A stretch of DNA of 64,000 bases from Actimicrobium antarcticum (GTDB lineage Bacteria; Pseudomonadota; Gammaproteobacteria; Burkholderiales; Burkholderiaceae_D): contig NZ_BAAAZE010000001.1 in assembly GCF_039536745.1 (NCBI RefSeq), positions 248,001-312,000 of the forward strand, written 5' to 3'. This document shows, one piece after another, positions 54,015 through 63,868 of this stretch. The notes under the pieces are model-generated. The model was not told where the DNA came from and ran no database searches. It was given only the letters and a program-made list of their open reading frames with translations. Position 1 is the stretch's first letter. The number at the start of each line of letters is the position of its first letter. The position numbers and the translations under genes are program-made.

Positions 54015-55119
54015 ATGGAAGCAGAACAACTTAATTCTCTGGAAGGGCTGCTCGCAGACCTGACCATCCGCGCCAACGAACTTCGGAGGTATCTTTGACT
54101 TCGATAACAAGTCAGAGAAACTAGATCAGGTCAACGCCGAACTTGAAGACCCGAAAGTCTGGGACGACCAGAAGCGCGCACAAGACCTCGGCAAAGAAAA
54201 AAAATCCCTCGAATCGATCGTGCTTGCACTAATCAAGATCGACGCCGAATTGCGCGATGCGAGCGACCTGTTCGAGATGGCCCGCGAAGAAAAAGACGAA
54301 GATACGCTGCTGGCTGTCGAGCAAGACACCCAGGAACTGGCCAGGCTGGTCGAGGGCATGGAATTCCGCCGCATGTTCAGCAATCCGATGGACCCGAACA
54401 ACTGCTTCATCGATATCCAGGCTGGTGCCGGCGGTACCGAAGCGCAGGACTGGGCCTCGATGCTGATGCGACAGTACTTGCGCTATTGCGAACGCAAGGG
54501 TTTCAAGACCGAAATCATGGAGCAGTCCGACGGCGAAATCGCCGGCATCAAGACCGTGACGATCAAAGTCGAGGGCGATTACGCCTACGGTTTCCTGCGT
54601 ACCGAAACCGGTGTCCATCGGCTGGTGCGCAAATCGCCGTTCGATTCCGCGAACGGTCGCCACACGTCGTTTTCCAGCCTGTTCGTCTATCCGGAAGTCG
54701 ATGACTCGCTGGAGATCGACATCAATCCTGCCGATGTCCGGGTCGATACCTATCGCGCCTCGGGTGCCGGTGGACAGCACATCAACAAGACCGACTCCGC
54801 AGTACGACTGACCCATGGCCCGACCGGCATCGTCGTGCAATGCCAGAACGACCGCAGCCAGCACCGCAACCGCGCCGAAGCGTGGGCCATGCTCAAGTCG
54901 CGCCTGTACGAACATGAAATGCGCAAGCGCATGAGTGATCAGCAAAAGCTGGAAGACTCGAAGACCGACATCGGCTGGGGTCACCAGATCCGTTCGTATG
55001 TGCTGGACCAGTCGCGTATCAAGGATTTGCGCACCAGCTTCGAGACCGGCAACACCAAAGCGGTCCTGGATGGCGAACTCGATGAATTTATCGCGGCCTC
55101 CCTGAAGCACGGCGTCTAA
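54015..55119 (+). CDS. prfB: Peptide chain release factor 2, expressed by programmed +1 frameshift
   Basis: RF2 reads UAA and UGA stop codons. The first open frame from the ATG at 54015 encodes 27 codons (MEAEQLNSLEGLLADLTIR...) and stops at UGA 54096-54098. Skipping the T at 54096 continues in the frame GAC TTC GAT and gives 367 residues in total. The stop-codon motif SPF is in LVRKSPFDSANG and the catalytic GGQ in ASGAGGQHINKTDSAVRLTHGP. A gene caller ignoring the shift would start at an internal codon near 54220. The gene precedes lysS, as in many bacteria. Confidence 0.97.
54085..54099 (+). promoter_or_regulatory. prfB: prfB programmed +1 frameshift site
   Basis: GGAGG (54085-54089) acts as the internal Shine-Dalgarno sequence, followed by TAT and the slippery CTT TGA C (54093-54099). 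This is the arrangement of the E. coli RF2 autoregulatory site: low RF2 lets the ribosome slip and make more RF2. Confidence 0.95.
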
Positions 55120-55150
55120 TCCCTCTCCCCTTTTTTGATTGCTCAATTCC

Positions 55151-56683
55151 ATGACCACCAACACTGAAGTCGCGCCCGATGCGGCGCATCCCGACGAACA
55201 TTCGATCCTCGCCGAACGACGCGCCAAGCTGACCGCGATACGCGCCAACGGCATCGCGTTTCCGAATGATTTCCGGCCACAGCACAAGGCTGCTGCACTG
55301 CATCTGCAGTACGGCGACACCGATAGCGCCACGCTCGACAGCGAGGCCGTCAACGTCGTCGTGGCTGGTCGCATGATGCTCAAGCGCGTGATGGGCAAAG
55401 CCTCGTTCGCCACTCTGCAAGATGCCTCCGGTATCAAGGCCGACGGTCGCATCCAGCTGTACATCTCGAACGACCTGATCGGTATCGAAGCGCATGACGC
55501 GTTCAAGCACTTTGACCTGGGCGACATTCTTGGCGCCGAAGGGGTGCTCTTCAAGACCAAGACCGGCGAACTGTCCGTCAAAGTCACCAGCCTGCGCCTG
55601 ATCACCAAATCACTGCGACCATTGCCCGACAAATTCCATGGCCTGGCCGATCAGGAAATGAAATACCGTCAGCGCTATGTCGACCTGATCATGAGCGAAG
55701 AGACGCGCCGCACGTTCAAGGCGCGTACCGCCACGATGTCGTCGATACGCCGTTTCATGAACGATCATGAATTCATGGAAGTCGAAACGCCGATGCTGCA
55801 CAGCATCCCGGGTGGTGCTGCCGCAAAACCGTTCATCACCCATCACAACGCGCTCGACATGCAAATGTTTTTGCGTATTGCGCCCGAGCTGTATCTGAAA
55901 CGACTGGTGGTTGGCGGTTTCGATCGCGTCTTTGAAGTCAATCGCAACTTCCGCAATGAAGGCGTGTCACCGCGCCACAATCCGGAATTCACGATGATGG
56001 AATTTTATGCCGCGTATGTCGATTACCAGTGGCTGATGGATTTCACGGAAGCCGTGATCCGTCAGGCTGCCGTCGATGCACATGGCACGGCCGAGCTGAC
56101 TTACCAGGGTCGCGCGCTGGATCTGAGCAAGCCGTTTCGCCGCTTCACGATCCTCGGAGCGATCAACCACTACGCGCCGCATTACAGCGCAGACCAGCTG
56201 GCAGATCCCGATTTCATCAAGGCAGAACTGAAAAAATTCGGCGTCAAGCCGTTTGCTACAGCCGGCCTCGGCGCGTTACAACTGGCCCTGTTCGAAGTAA
56301 CCGCCGAAGCGCAACTGTGGGAGCCGACTTACATCGTCGACTATCCCGCTGAAGTCTCGCCACTGGCGCGCGCCTCGGATTCCGTGCCGGGCATTACCGA
56401 GCGCTTTGAACTGTTCATTTGCGGTCGGGAACTGGCCAACGGCTTCTCGGAACTGAATGATCCTGAAGACCAGGCGGCACGTTTTCAGGCGCAGGTTGCG
56501 GCCAAGGATGCCGGCGATGAGGAGGCCATGTTTTATGACGCCGACTACATCCGCGCACTGGAATACGGCATGCCGCCAGCAGGTGGGTGCGGCATCGGCA
56601 TAGATCGCCTCGTAATGCTGATCACCGATTCGCCAAACATCCGGGACGTAATCCTGTTTCCCCATTTGCGGCGCGAGGACTGA
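55151..56683 (+). CDS. lysS: Lysine--tRNA ligase (class II)
   Basis: The 510-residue synthetase has an N-terminal OB-fold (VNVVVAGRMMLKRVMGKASFATLQDASG) and class II motifs: motif 1 in RRFMNDHEFMEVETPMLH, motif 2 in FDRVFEVNRNFRNEGVSPRHNPEFTMMEFY, motif 3 in PAGGCGIGIDRLVMLITDSPNIRDVILFP. The start ATG at 55151 gives the usual N-terminal length. It follows prfB by 31 bp and probably shares its transcript. Confidence 0.98.
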   Translation: MTTNTEVAPDAAHPDEHSILAERRAKLTAIRANGIAFPNDFRPQHKAAALHLQYGDTDSATLDSEAVNVVVAGRMMLKRVMGKASFATLQDASGIKADGRIQLYISNDLIGIEAHDAFKHFDLGDILGAEGVLFKTKTGELSVKVTSLRLITKSLRPLPDKFHGLADQEMKYRQRYVDLIMSEETRRTFKARTATMSSIRRFMNDHEFMEVETPMLHSIPGGAAAKPFITHHNALDMQMFLRIAPELYLKRLVVGGFDRVFEVNRNFRNEGVSPRHNPEFTMMEFYAAYVDYQWLMDFTEAVIRQAAVDAHGTAELTYQGRALDLSKPFRRFTILGAINHYAPHYSADQLADPDFIKAELKKFGVKPFATAGLGALQLALFEVTAEAQLWEPTYIVDYPAEVSPLARASDSVPGITERFELFICGRELANGFSELNDPEDQAARFQAQVAAKDAGDEEAMFYDADYIRALEYGMPPAGGCGIGIDRLVMLITDSPNIRDVILFPHLRRED

Positions 56684-56863
56684 CGTCCGAAGCGAGGCAC
56701 AATGCGGTGTCAGAGGGTAAGACTCCATTGGCGATCTGAATGGATCATGAAATGGTTACATTGAATTACGTCTGACACAGGAACTCGCTGGCTTGCGGTC
56801 GATCGGTGCAACATACTCGCTCTACCGACTGCAGCCAGGTCATCAGAAGTCACAGGAGAAATC

Positions 56864-57517
56864 ATGAAAATCAATAAGATGTCAGGCCGTATCCATCCCC
56901 TCATGGCAGCTGCAGCCGTTGCCGTGATCCTGGTCAGCCTGGTGGGCGTTGCAGCGATCACTGGCGTTCTGCCGAATTCAACCGCAAAGCAGGCTGAAGT
57001 GGTCCCGGTACAAACGCCACTCATATCGCAAGATACCAGGCAAGCATCGGCAAACCACCAATCCGCCCCCGTCAAGCACAGCACGAATAAAAACACGAAC
57101 AACGAGTCGAACTACGACCGAAACGACAACCGAAACGACAACAATTATTCAGATCGCCAAAACCAGCAGGCCGCCGCTGTCTGCTCTAACTGCGGTCGGG
57201 TCGAGTCAGTCAATGCGATTCAATCGGCTGCTCAACCTAGCGGTGTCGGCGTCGGTGTCGGCGCCGTCCTGGGTGGCTTGCTCGGCAATCAGGTCGGTGG
57301 CGGTAACGGTCGTACACTCGCTACCGTGGCTGGCGCGGTTGGTGGAGGCTATGCGGGTAATGAAGTTGAAAAGCGCTCGCGCGGCACCACAACGTACCAG
57401 GTTCGCGTACGGATGGAAGACGGTCAGATCCGCACTTTTCCGCAAAATGGACCGGAGGGATGGCGCGCAGGCGACCGGGTTCGTGTTGTGAACGGTGCCT
57501 TGACCTCACGAGGCTGA
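56864..57517 (+). CDS. Glycine-zipper 2TM domain envelope protein
   Basis: The 217-residue protein has a single N-terminal membrane anchor or signal (HPLMAAAAVAVILVSLVGVAAITGVL). An Asn/Asp/Arg-rich disordered stretch follows at about residues 70-100 (NYDRNDNRNDNNYSDRQ). The glycine-zipper domain comes next (VGVGVGAVLGGLLGNQVGGG, VAGAVGGGYAGNEVEK), then a small beta domain (TYQVRVRMEDGQIRTF). The glycine-zipper part is that of the Rick_17kDa/SlyB family of envelope proteins. Function is unknown; related proteins affect envelope integrity. A CSNC motif is present near residue 107. It is followed by its own terminator. Confidence 0.88.
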   Translation: MKINKMSGRIHPLMAAAAVAVILVSLVGVAAITGVLPNSTAKQAEVVPVQTPLISQDTRQASANHQSAPVKHSTNKNTNNESNYDRNDNRNDNNYSDRQNQQAAAVCSNCGRVESVNAIQSAAQPSGVGVGVGAVLGGLLGNQVGGGNGRTLATVAGAVGGGYAGNEVEKRSRGTTTYQVRVRMEDGQIRTFPQNGPEGWRAGDRVRVVNGALTSRG

Positions 57518-57577
57518 TATCTGATACGCGGCTGGCGGACGGAGAACACCTTCGTCCCGCTTCTGCAAAACCACATA

Positions 57578-57602
57578 AGACGACCGCAAGGTCGTTTTTT
57601 TT
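57578..57602 (+). terminator. Intrinsic terminator after the glycine-zipper gene
   Basis: ACGACC (57580-57585) pairs with GGTCGT (57590-57595) around a GCAA tetraloop, followed by seven T. Confidence 0.9.
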
Positions 57603-57766
57603 CGCCTGCACAAACCCAAAGCACACCACCCATCGACAACCTCGCCAATTCTTAACAAGGTCGGTTTTGACCTGCATCAACGATATTTTTGTTCACTCTC
57701 CCTAGCATCACTGGCGTGTTCTCTGCCCCGCCGAACTGGCGGAAACTCCACCTGGAAGGAAAAAAA

Positions 57767-58204
57767 ATGTTCAAGACCATCCTTGTCCCAACCGACGGCT
57801 CCGCCTTGTCCGACAAAGCGATCACCGCCGCCATCGAATTTGCCCGGCTCACTGGCGGAAAGATAATCGGCCTGTCCGTCGCAGAACCCTACCCCTACTC
57901 GCCGTTGTCCGAAGGGGCAATGACAAATGACTCGGCAGAGTACGAAGAAAAAATGCGCCAGATGGCGCGTGCGCACGTATTAAAAATCGCCGATGCGGCA
58001 AGCGCCGCCGGCCTGCAGTATTCCACCTACGTAACCGAGTCATTCAGTCCGTACGAAGAAATCATCGACGTCGCGGCCAAGCAAGGTTGCGATGTGATTT
58101 TCATGGCGTCGCATGGTCGCAAAGGATTGAACAAACTCTTCGTTGGCAGCGAAACGCAAAAAGTGCTCGGCCACACGACGATACCGGTGCTGGTGTTTCG
58201 CTAG
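57767..58204 (+). CDS. Universal stress protein (UspA family)
   Basis: The 145-residue protein starts MFKTILVPTDGSALSDKAI and ends with the ATP-binding signature of Usp proteins: MASHGRKGLNKLFVGSETQKVLGHTTIPVLVF, with G-x2-G spacing and a GS turn. It therefore belongs to the nucleotide-binding UspFG/MJ0577-like type. The start at 57767 has a strong AGGA and A-rich ribosome binding site; the upstream open frame is not coding. A monocistronic gene between the glycine-zipper terminator and fabI. Confidence 0.94.
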   Translation: MFKTILVPTDGSALSDKAITAAIEFARLTGGKIIGLSVAEPYPYSPLSEGAMTNDSAEYEEKMRQMARAHVLKIADAASAAGLQYSTYVTESFSPYEEIIDVAAKQGCDVIFMASHGRKGLNKLFVGSETQKVLGHTTIPVLVFR

Positions 58205-58370
58205 GAGTCTGGCAGCCATACCGGGTCAATACAAAAAATAGCCGGGTAAGAACAGATCTGGCCAAAGACCGACCAGGCTCCCGGCAACAGTTTTCCCGAG
58301 CCACCTCTTTTCCGTACGGCGGCAGGCACAAGCCGCCCGACCTTCTTCATCCACCACATCACAGGCACCC

Positions 58371-59156
58371 ATGGCATTCTTGCAAGGCAAAAAAATCCTG
58401 ATCACAGGATTGCTCTCCCGTCGCTCCATCGCATTTGGTATCGCACAGGCGTGCAAGCGTGAAGGTGCGGAACTCGCTTTCACATACGTCGGGGAGCGTT
58501 TCAAGGATCGCGTCACCGAATTCGCAAAGGAGTTCGGCAGCACGCTGGTGTTCGACTGTGATGTCGGCAGCGATGAGAACATCAACGCCCTGTTCGCCGA
58601 CCTTGGCGCGTCGTGGGACCATCTGGACGGACTGGTGCACGCCATCGCCTTTGCGCCGGCGGAAGCCATCACCGGCGATTTCCTGGAAGGCTTGTCGCGC
58701 GATGCGTACCGGACAGCCCATGAAATTTCTTCGTACAGTTTTCCTGCGATGGCAAAAGCCGCGCTACCCATGTTGCGGCCGAATTCTGCACTGCTCACCT
58801 TGAGCTATCTTGGCGCCGTGCGGATTGCACCCCACTACAACACGATGGGACTTGCGAAAGCCTCGCTGGAAGCAAGCGTGCGATATCTGGCAGAAGCGCT
58901 GGGTCCGAAAGGCATTCGTGTCAACGGCATTTCAGCCGGGCCCATCAAGACGCTGGCAGCCAGCGGCATCAAGGACTTCGGCAAGTTGCTCGCGCTGGCG
59001 GCGGCAGGTGCGCCATTGCGGCGTAACGTGACCATCGACGATGTGGGCAATGCGGCGGCGTTCCTGTTGTCGGACCTTGCGGGCGGCATCACGAGCGAGA
59101 TCACTTACGTTGACTGCGGGTTTTCACATGTGATGGCATACGAGCGATCGGAGTAG
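58371..59156 (+). CDS. fabI: Enoyl-[acyl-carrier-protein] reductase (NADH), FabI
   Basis: The 261-residue enzyme has the divergent Rossmann start of FabI (KILITGLLSRRSIAFGIAQ) and the catalytic triad at E. coli positions Y146, Y156 and K163 (LSYLGAVRIAPHYNTMGLAKASLEA). It performs the last reduction of each fatty-acid elongation cycle and is the triclosan target. Length matches the family. It is transcribed on its own. Confidence 0.97.
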   Translation: MAFLQGKKILITGLLSRRSIAFGIAQACKREGAELAFTYVGERFKDRVTEFAKEFGSTLVFDCDVGSDENINALFADLGASWDHLDGLVHAIAFAPAEAITGDFLEGLSRDAYRTAHEISSYSFPAMAKAALPMLRPNSALLTLSYLGAVRIAPHYNTMGLAKASLEASVRYLAEALGPKGIRVNGISAGPIKTLAASGIKDFGKLLALAAAGAPLRRNVTIDDVGNAAAFLLSDLAGGITSEITYVDCGFSHVMAYERSE

Positions 59157-59378
59157 TGTCGCGAATGCAGTAGCCGGGATTGAGTTTGCGGGTCAGCAAT
59201 GGCCCCGTTCGAAGCGGGGAACAAGTACTGCCGATGCCAGCGGAGTTGAACAGTAACGGGTTGAGTCCGGTCTCCTCGTACGTAGTCGCAGAGAACGCAG
59301 TGCGTCAGATAGCTGGCGGAAGAGCCGACCAGTTTGGACGGGTAGCATGAGCGACTTCCGCTCGGCGCATCACCAACC

Positions 59379-60548
59379 TCAAGCCGGCACGGCAACCATC
59401 TCCGGACGCACACCGGTCATGAAGTAACTGATCAGGTCCTGCACCGACCGAATCTCGCTCCCGAACGGCAGCACTTCCGATCCCCGGAAAAACAACCCGC
59501 GCTTGATGTCGCCATTCAAGGCAAAGGCGAGCTGGGTATCGATGCAGAACTGGCCTGCCTTGGCATTGCCGTCCCGCAAACCGCACTGGTGCAGGCAGTC
59601 GAAGCCCACCGTACATTGCTTCGGCGTTGCTTTCAATTGCAGCTTCACTTCCTTCTCAAGGTAATTCGCCAGCCACGGCGTGCATACCGCACGCGCCGGC
59701 AATCCGGCCACGCTCATGAACGTGACGATGTCTTCGGGCCTGGCTTCGGTCAGTACCTTCTTGAAATTCAGATGGGCATCGCCTTCTTCGGTCACGGCGA
59801 ACGGTGTGCCGAGTTGCACGGCACTGGCACCGAGTGCCAGCAGGTCGCGCATTTGCTCGTGGCTGTGCACGCCGCCGGCAACGATCAATGGAATTTTTTC
59901 GCGCTCGATGCCCAGCTGCTTGAATAATTCGAGCGTGCCTTCCAGCACGGTTGGAAATGCGAAGTGCGGGTCCTGAATCGTGTCGAGGCTCATTGCGCCG
60001 AGGTGACCGCCGGCGGAATGCGGGTTTTCAATCACGATGGCGTCTGGCAAGCGGTTCTTGCGCATCCATTTCTTGATGACCAGCGAAATACCGCGCGTGT
60101 CGGACAGGATCGGAATCAGTGCCACGTCCGGATACCCGGCAGTGAGCTCAGGCAAGTCCAGTGGCAAGCCGGCACCGACCACGACGGCGTTCGCGCCACT
60201 TTCGCAAGCCTGGCGAACGGAGGCAGCGTATTCGGCAACTGCCCGCATGATATTGACCGCAACCATCCCGTTACCGTCTGCAATGACCTGCGCCGCCTTG
60301 ATCTCGCGATCCAGCGCGATCAGGTTCACGGCATTGATCAGTTCCTTGTCGCGATGCTTGGCCGTCTGTTCCATCAGGTCTTTGTGATGACGACGCAGGT
60401 CAACACTGGAAATGGTGCCGACCGCGCCCAGGCGGGCGACGGTGCCGGCCAGCCGATGCGCCGACACGCCGATACCCATTCCGCCCTGAACGATGGGCAA
60501 CAAGGATGTTCCTTTCAAGGTAAACCGCGGGAAGGATGTCTGGTACAT
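59379..60548 (-). CDS. Nitronate monooxygenase-like FMN-dependent oxidoreductase
   Basis: The 389-residue protein is of the 2-nitropropane dioxygenase family: PIVQGGMGIGVSAHRLAGTVA near the N-terminus, VVGAGLPLDLPEL, IVAGGVHSHEQMRDLLALGASAVQLGTPFAVTEE (FMN phosphate site) and a C-terminal Cys-containing region (CTVGFDCLHQCGLRDGNAKAG). Some family members are enoyl-ACP reductases of the FabK type; since fabI is adjacent and convergent, such a function is possible but not shown. The putative catalytic His of true nitronate monooxygenases appears in NPHSAGGH. The C-terminal extension with C-x-x-C-like residues is unusual. Confidence 0.85.
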   Translation of the reverse strand: MYQTSFPRFTLKGTSLLPIVQGGMGIGVSAHRLAGTVARLGAVGTISSVDLRRHHKDLMEQTAKHRDKELINAVNLIALDREIKAAQVIADGNGMVAVNIMRAVAEYAASVRQACESGANAVVVGAGLPLDLPELTAGYPDVALIPILSDTRGISLVIKKWMRKNRLPDAIVIENPHSAGGHLGAMSLDTIQDPHFAFPTVLEGTLELFKQLGIEREKIPLIVAGGVHSHEQMRDLLALGASAVQLGTPFAVTEEGDAHLNFKKVLTEARPEDIVTFMSVAGLPARAVCTPWLANYLEKEVKLQLKATPKQCTVGFDCLHQCGLRDGNAKAGQFCIDTQLAFALNGDIKRGLFFRGSEVLPFGSEIRSVQDLISYFMTGVRPEMVAVPA

Positions 60549-60688
60549 GGTGGTTTTCCGATGCCAATAAGCGATGCGTCAAAGTAGCAAAGTGAACGTG
60601 AATTTCCCTTGATGTGGATCAACCGGCACAAGATGGGCGAGTTTAGATAACGATCCGTTTCTCCAGAATCGCATCAGGTTTGACCAGC

Positions 60689-60726
60689 AAAAAAGCCCGC
60701 ACAACCAACGTTGCACGGGCTTTTTT
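60689..60726 (-). terminator. Intrinsic terminator downstream of iscX (bidirectional)
   Basis: A-run plus GCCCG (60689-60699) pairs with CGGGC plus T-run (60716-60726), with an inner CAAC/GTTG stem. It is symmetrical and could stop transcription on either strand, but the nearest gene end is iscX. Confidence 0.9.
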
Positions 60727-60777
60727 CTGGTAGACCAGATGGTCTGTTGCTGATCGGAGCAAACGTAGGTCGTTCGC

Positions 60778-60972
60778 TCAGTCGACTTCGTCGATCCACG
60801 CCATCTGTATCGCTTCCAGGATTTGTTCACCGGAACGGTCTGGCGCATCGTCGAAGCCATCCAGTTCACAGACCCACTTGTGCAGGTCCGTGAAACGCAC
60901 CGTCAGCGGATCGACATCAGGAAACTTGTCGCACAATTCTTCCGCAATGCGGATCGTATCAGTCCATTTCAT
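60778..60972 (-). CDS. iscX: Fe-S assembly protein IscX
   Basis: The 64-residue acidic protein starts MKWTDTIRIAEELCDKFPDVDP and ends GEQILEAIQMAWIDEVD, matching IscX (YfhJ), a small iron-binding partner of the cysteine desulfurase IscS. It is the last gene of the isc operon, 36 bp after fdx, and is followed by a terminator. Confidence 0.96.
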   Translation of the reverse strand: MKWTDTIRIAEELCDKFPDVDPLTVRFTDLHKWVCELDGFDDAPDRSGEQILEAIQMAWIDEVD

Positions 60973-61008
60973 CGATCACTCCGTCGGTATTTTTCAGGCC
61001 AATCAGGC

Positions 61009-61347
61009 TCAGTGATTTTCGCTCACCTGGTTGATCGTGTACTTCGGAATCTCGATCACCAGATCTTCATCGCCGACCAGCGCCTGGCATGACAGGCGCG
61101 AGTTCGATTCCAGGCCCCAGGCCATATCCAGCAAATCCTCTTCTTTTTCACTCGGTTCACCGAGCGACCGGAAACCTTCCCGGATCACGATATGGCACGT
61201 GGTGCAAGCGCAGGACTTCTCGCAGGCGTGTTCGATATCGATGTCACTGTCGAGCAGCACATCACAGAGCGACTTGCCCTTGGGCGCATCCAGGACGGCG
61301 CCGTCGGGACAGAGGGTAGGATGCGGAAGAATAACAATTTGTGCCAC
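61009..61347 (-). CDS. fdx: ISC-system [2Fe-2S] ferredoxin
   Basis: The 112-residue ferredoxin has cluster ligands C42, C48, C51 and C87 (C-x5-C-x2-C in HACEKSCACTTCHIVI, then SCQALV). This is the adrenodoxin-type ferredoxin that supplies electrons in iron-sulfur cluster assembly. It lies 28 bp downstream of hscA. Confidence 0.97.
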   Translation of the reverse strand: MAQIVILPHPTLCPDGAVLDAPKGKSLCDVLLDSDIDIEHACEKSCACTTCHIVIREGFRSLGEPSEKEEDLLDMAWGLESNSRLSCQALVGDEDLVIEIPKYTINQVSENH

Positions 61348-61375
61348 GTGAAGTACCTCGAAAAAGGGAAAGTTA

Positions 61376-63241
61376 TCAGGAAATCTGGTCTAGTGTCTTG
61401 CCGGACAGCGCGGCGCGAACGCTGCGATCCATGCGCCGTGCTGCGAAGTCATCGGTGCCGCCAGCCAGTGCCGCGACCGCCTGCTTGATGGCGTCAGGAT
61501 CGTCGCCGACGATCTGCGTACGAACAGCAGCAATCAGTTGCCTGACCTGCACCAGTTCATCATCCGACAGCAGATGCGCATCGGCGGCCAGCGCGGATTC
61601 GGTGGCCAGCACGATACGTTCGGCATCGACCTGCTCTTCGCGCAAGGCGCGCAGTTTCATGTCGGTGTCGGCGGACTTGAATGAATCCTGCAGCATCTGC
61701 GCGACCTGATCATCAGCCAATCCATACGATGGCTTGACCGCAATCGATGCCTCGACACCTGAGCGCAATTCGCGCGCCGAGACCGACAACAAGCCATCGG
61801 CATCGACCTGATAGGTCACGCGTATCCGCGCAGCGCCTGCCGCCATCGGTGGAATGCCACGCAACTCGAAGCGCGCCAGCGAACGACAATCACTGACCAG
61901 CTCGCGTTCGCCCTGCACGATGTGCACGGCCAGCGCGGTCTGGCCATCCTTGAAGGTGGTGAATTCCTGCGCACGTGCACACGGAATGGTGGAGTTACGC
62001 GGAATGACTTTCTCGACCAGGCCACCCATGGTTTCGATACCCAGTGACAGCGGGATCACATCCAGCAGCAGCCAGTCATCGCCCGAGGCGCGGTTACCTG
62101 CCAGCAGGTTGGCCTGGATGGCAGCACCGAGCGCGACCACTTTGTCGGGATCGATATTGGCCAGCGGCGTCGACTGAAAAAACTCGCCAACACTTTTGCG
62201 CACGTGCGGCATGCGGGTCGCTCCACCCACCAGCACCACGCCATCGATATCATCGACGGTCAGACCCGCATCGCGCAACGCCTTGCGGCTCGGCGTGATG
62301 GTCTTGGCGACCAGAGGCTGGGTCAGCCTGACGAATTCGCTGGCACTCAGGGTCAGACGGACTTCTTCCCCGGAACCGAGGGCTGCATCGATGTGCGTCT
62401 CGGCTTTGGTCGACAGCAATTCCTTGGCTTCACGCGCTTTGACCATCAGCAGGCTGGTGTCTTCATCCGACAGCGGTGCCAGCTTCGCGTGCTCGATAAT
62501 CCAGCAAAACAGACGGTGATCGAAATCGTCGCCGCCGAGCGATGAATCGCCTCCGGTGGACAGCACTTCAAAGACCCCTTTGGTCAATTTCAGGATCGAG
62601 ATGTCGAAGGTGCCACCGCCCAGGTCATACACGGCGAACGTACCTTCGGAGGCATTGTCCAGGCCGTAGGCGATTGCGGCCGCAGTCGGCTCATTGAGCA
62701 GGCGCAGCACGTTCAGGCCCGCCAGACGCGCCGCATCCTTGGTCGCCTGACGCTGGGCATCATCGAAATACGCCGGCACCGTAATCACTGCACCAACCAG
62801 TTCATCGCCAAGCGCGTCCTCGGCTCGCTGACGCAGCGTCGCCAGGATTTCGGCAGACACTTCCACCGGGCTTTTTACGCCAGCGACGGTCTTGAGTTGC
62901 ACCATCCCTGGCGTGTCGAGGAAATCGTAGGGCAGATTTTCGGCATGGGCGATGTCTTTCAAACCGCGTCCCATGAAGCGCTTGACCGATGAGATGGTGT
63001 TGCGCGGATCGGTGGTCTGTGCAGCTTGTGCCAGATAGCCGATGTTGGCGTTGCCGTTCGGCAGATAGCGCACGATCGACGGCATCAATGCGCGACCCTC
63101 TTCGTCAGTCAGCACTTCCGGGATGCTGTTGCGCACTGTGGCGACCAGCGAATTGGTGGTGCCGAGGTCGATGCCGACAGCCAGTCGGTGCTGGTGTGGT
63201 GCGGTCGACATGCCGGGCTCGGAAATTTGCAGTAAGGCCAT
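61376..63241 (-). CDS. hscA: Hsp70-type chaperone HscA
   Basis: The 621-residue protein begins MALLQISEPGMSTAPHQHRLAVGIDLGTTNSLVA, the typical HscA N-terminus with the ATPase phosphate loop. It contains VPAYFDDAQRQATKDAARLAGL and VYDLGGGTFDISIL. HscA with HscB releases clusters from the scaffold IscU. The overlap with hscB is none: 71 bp separate them. Confidence 0.98.
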   Translation of the reverse strand: MALLQISEPGMSTAPHQHRLAVGIDLGTTNSLVATVRNSIPEVLTDEEGRALMPSIVRYLPNGNANIGYLAQAAQTTDPRNTISSVKRFMGRGLKDIAHAENLPYDFLDTPGMVQLKTVAGVKSPVEVSAEILATLRQRAEDALGDELVGAVITVPAYFDDAQRQATKDAARLAGLNVLRLLNEPTAAAIAYGLDNASEGTFAVYDLGGGTFDISILKLTKGVFEVLSTGGDSSLGGDDFDHRLFCWIIEHAKLAPLSDEDTSLLMVKAREAKELLSTKAETHIDAALGSGEEVRLTLSASEFVRLTQPLVAKTITPSRKALRDAGLTVDDIDGVVLVGGATRMPHVRKSVGEFFQSTPLANIDPDKVVALGAAIQANLLAGNRASGDDWLLLDVIPLSLGIETMGGLVEKVIPRNSTIPCARAQEFTTFKDGQTALAVHIVQGERELVSDCRSLARFELRGIPPMAAGAARIRVTYQVDADGLLSVSARELRSGVEASIAVKPSYGLADDQVAQMLQDSFKSADTDMKLRALREEQVDAERIVLATESALAADAHLLSDDELVQVRQLIAAVRTQIVGDDPDAIKQAVAALAGGTDDFAARRMDRSVRAALSGKTLDQIS

Positions 63242-63312
63242 GGGAGTCTCAGTAATTCAATAAGGGGTCGGGGCCGGAGTCGAGGCAAGCTTCGCGCGGG
63301 TGGGCAGCACGA

Positions 63313-63828
63313 TCATCCTTCCAGCTGGTCGAACAAATACGCAATCTCTGCGCGAAATTTATCCAGGAACATCAGCTCGCGCACTGCCACGCCTGCGTCA
63401 GTGTAGTCACTGCTGCCGAGCAGAATGGCAATGCGGTCGACTTGACTCTTCCAGGCGACGGCGAGTTCGGTGTCGAGTTGCGCCAGTGCGGTTACGTCTT
63501 TGCCAGCCTTGATCTCATCCAGCGCTTCACGCCATTCCATCTGCTGCATCAGGAACGCCATCGGCATTGCCGTGTTGGACTCGACCTGCAAGTCCACGCC
63601 ATGCAATTCGCACATATAGGACGCGCGCCTGAGCGGATTACGCAGGGTCTGGTACGCCTCGTTGGCACGCGTTGCCCACTGCATGGCGACGCGTTTTTCA
63701 GCATCCGAGCCATTGACGAAGCGGTCAGGATGCACCTGCCCCTGCACCTCGTGATACGCCTTGTCCAACGCAGACGTATTGATCGCGAACGATTCTGGCA
63801 AATGAAATAGCGCGAAGTGATTTTGCAT
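63313..63828 (-). CDS. hscB: J-domain co-chaperone HscB
   Basis: The 171-residue protein has an N-terminal J domain with H33-P34-D35 (QVHPDRFVNGSD) and a C-terminal helical domain (LDKFRAEIAYLFDQLEG) that binds IscU. It stimulates the HscA ATPase. The ATG at 63828 lies just behind a hairpin with a T-run, which may tune expression relative to iscA. Confidence 0.97.
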   Translation of the reverse strand: MQNHFALFHLPESFAINTSALDKAYHEVQGQVHPDRFVNGSDAEKRVAMQWATRANEAYQTLRNPLRRASYMCELHGVDLQVESNTAMPMAFLMQQMEWREALDEIKAGKDVTALAQLDTELAVAWKSQVDRIAILLGSSDYTDAGVAVRELMFLDKFRAEIAYLFDQLEG

Positions 63829-63834
63829 GGTGAC

Positions 63835-63868
63835 TTAAAACAAAAGCCCGTTCAATGTGAACAGGCTT
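63835..63868 (-). terminator. Terminator-like hairpin between iscA and hscB
   Basis: On the minus strand, AAGCC-x-GTTCA (63868-63858) pairs with TGAAC-x-GGCTT (63854-63844), one mismatch, followed by a T-rich run (TTTTGTTTT). It lies inside the isc operon, 7 bp before hscB. Confidence 0.65.
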
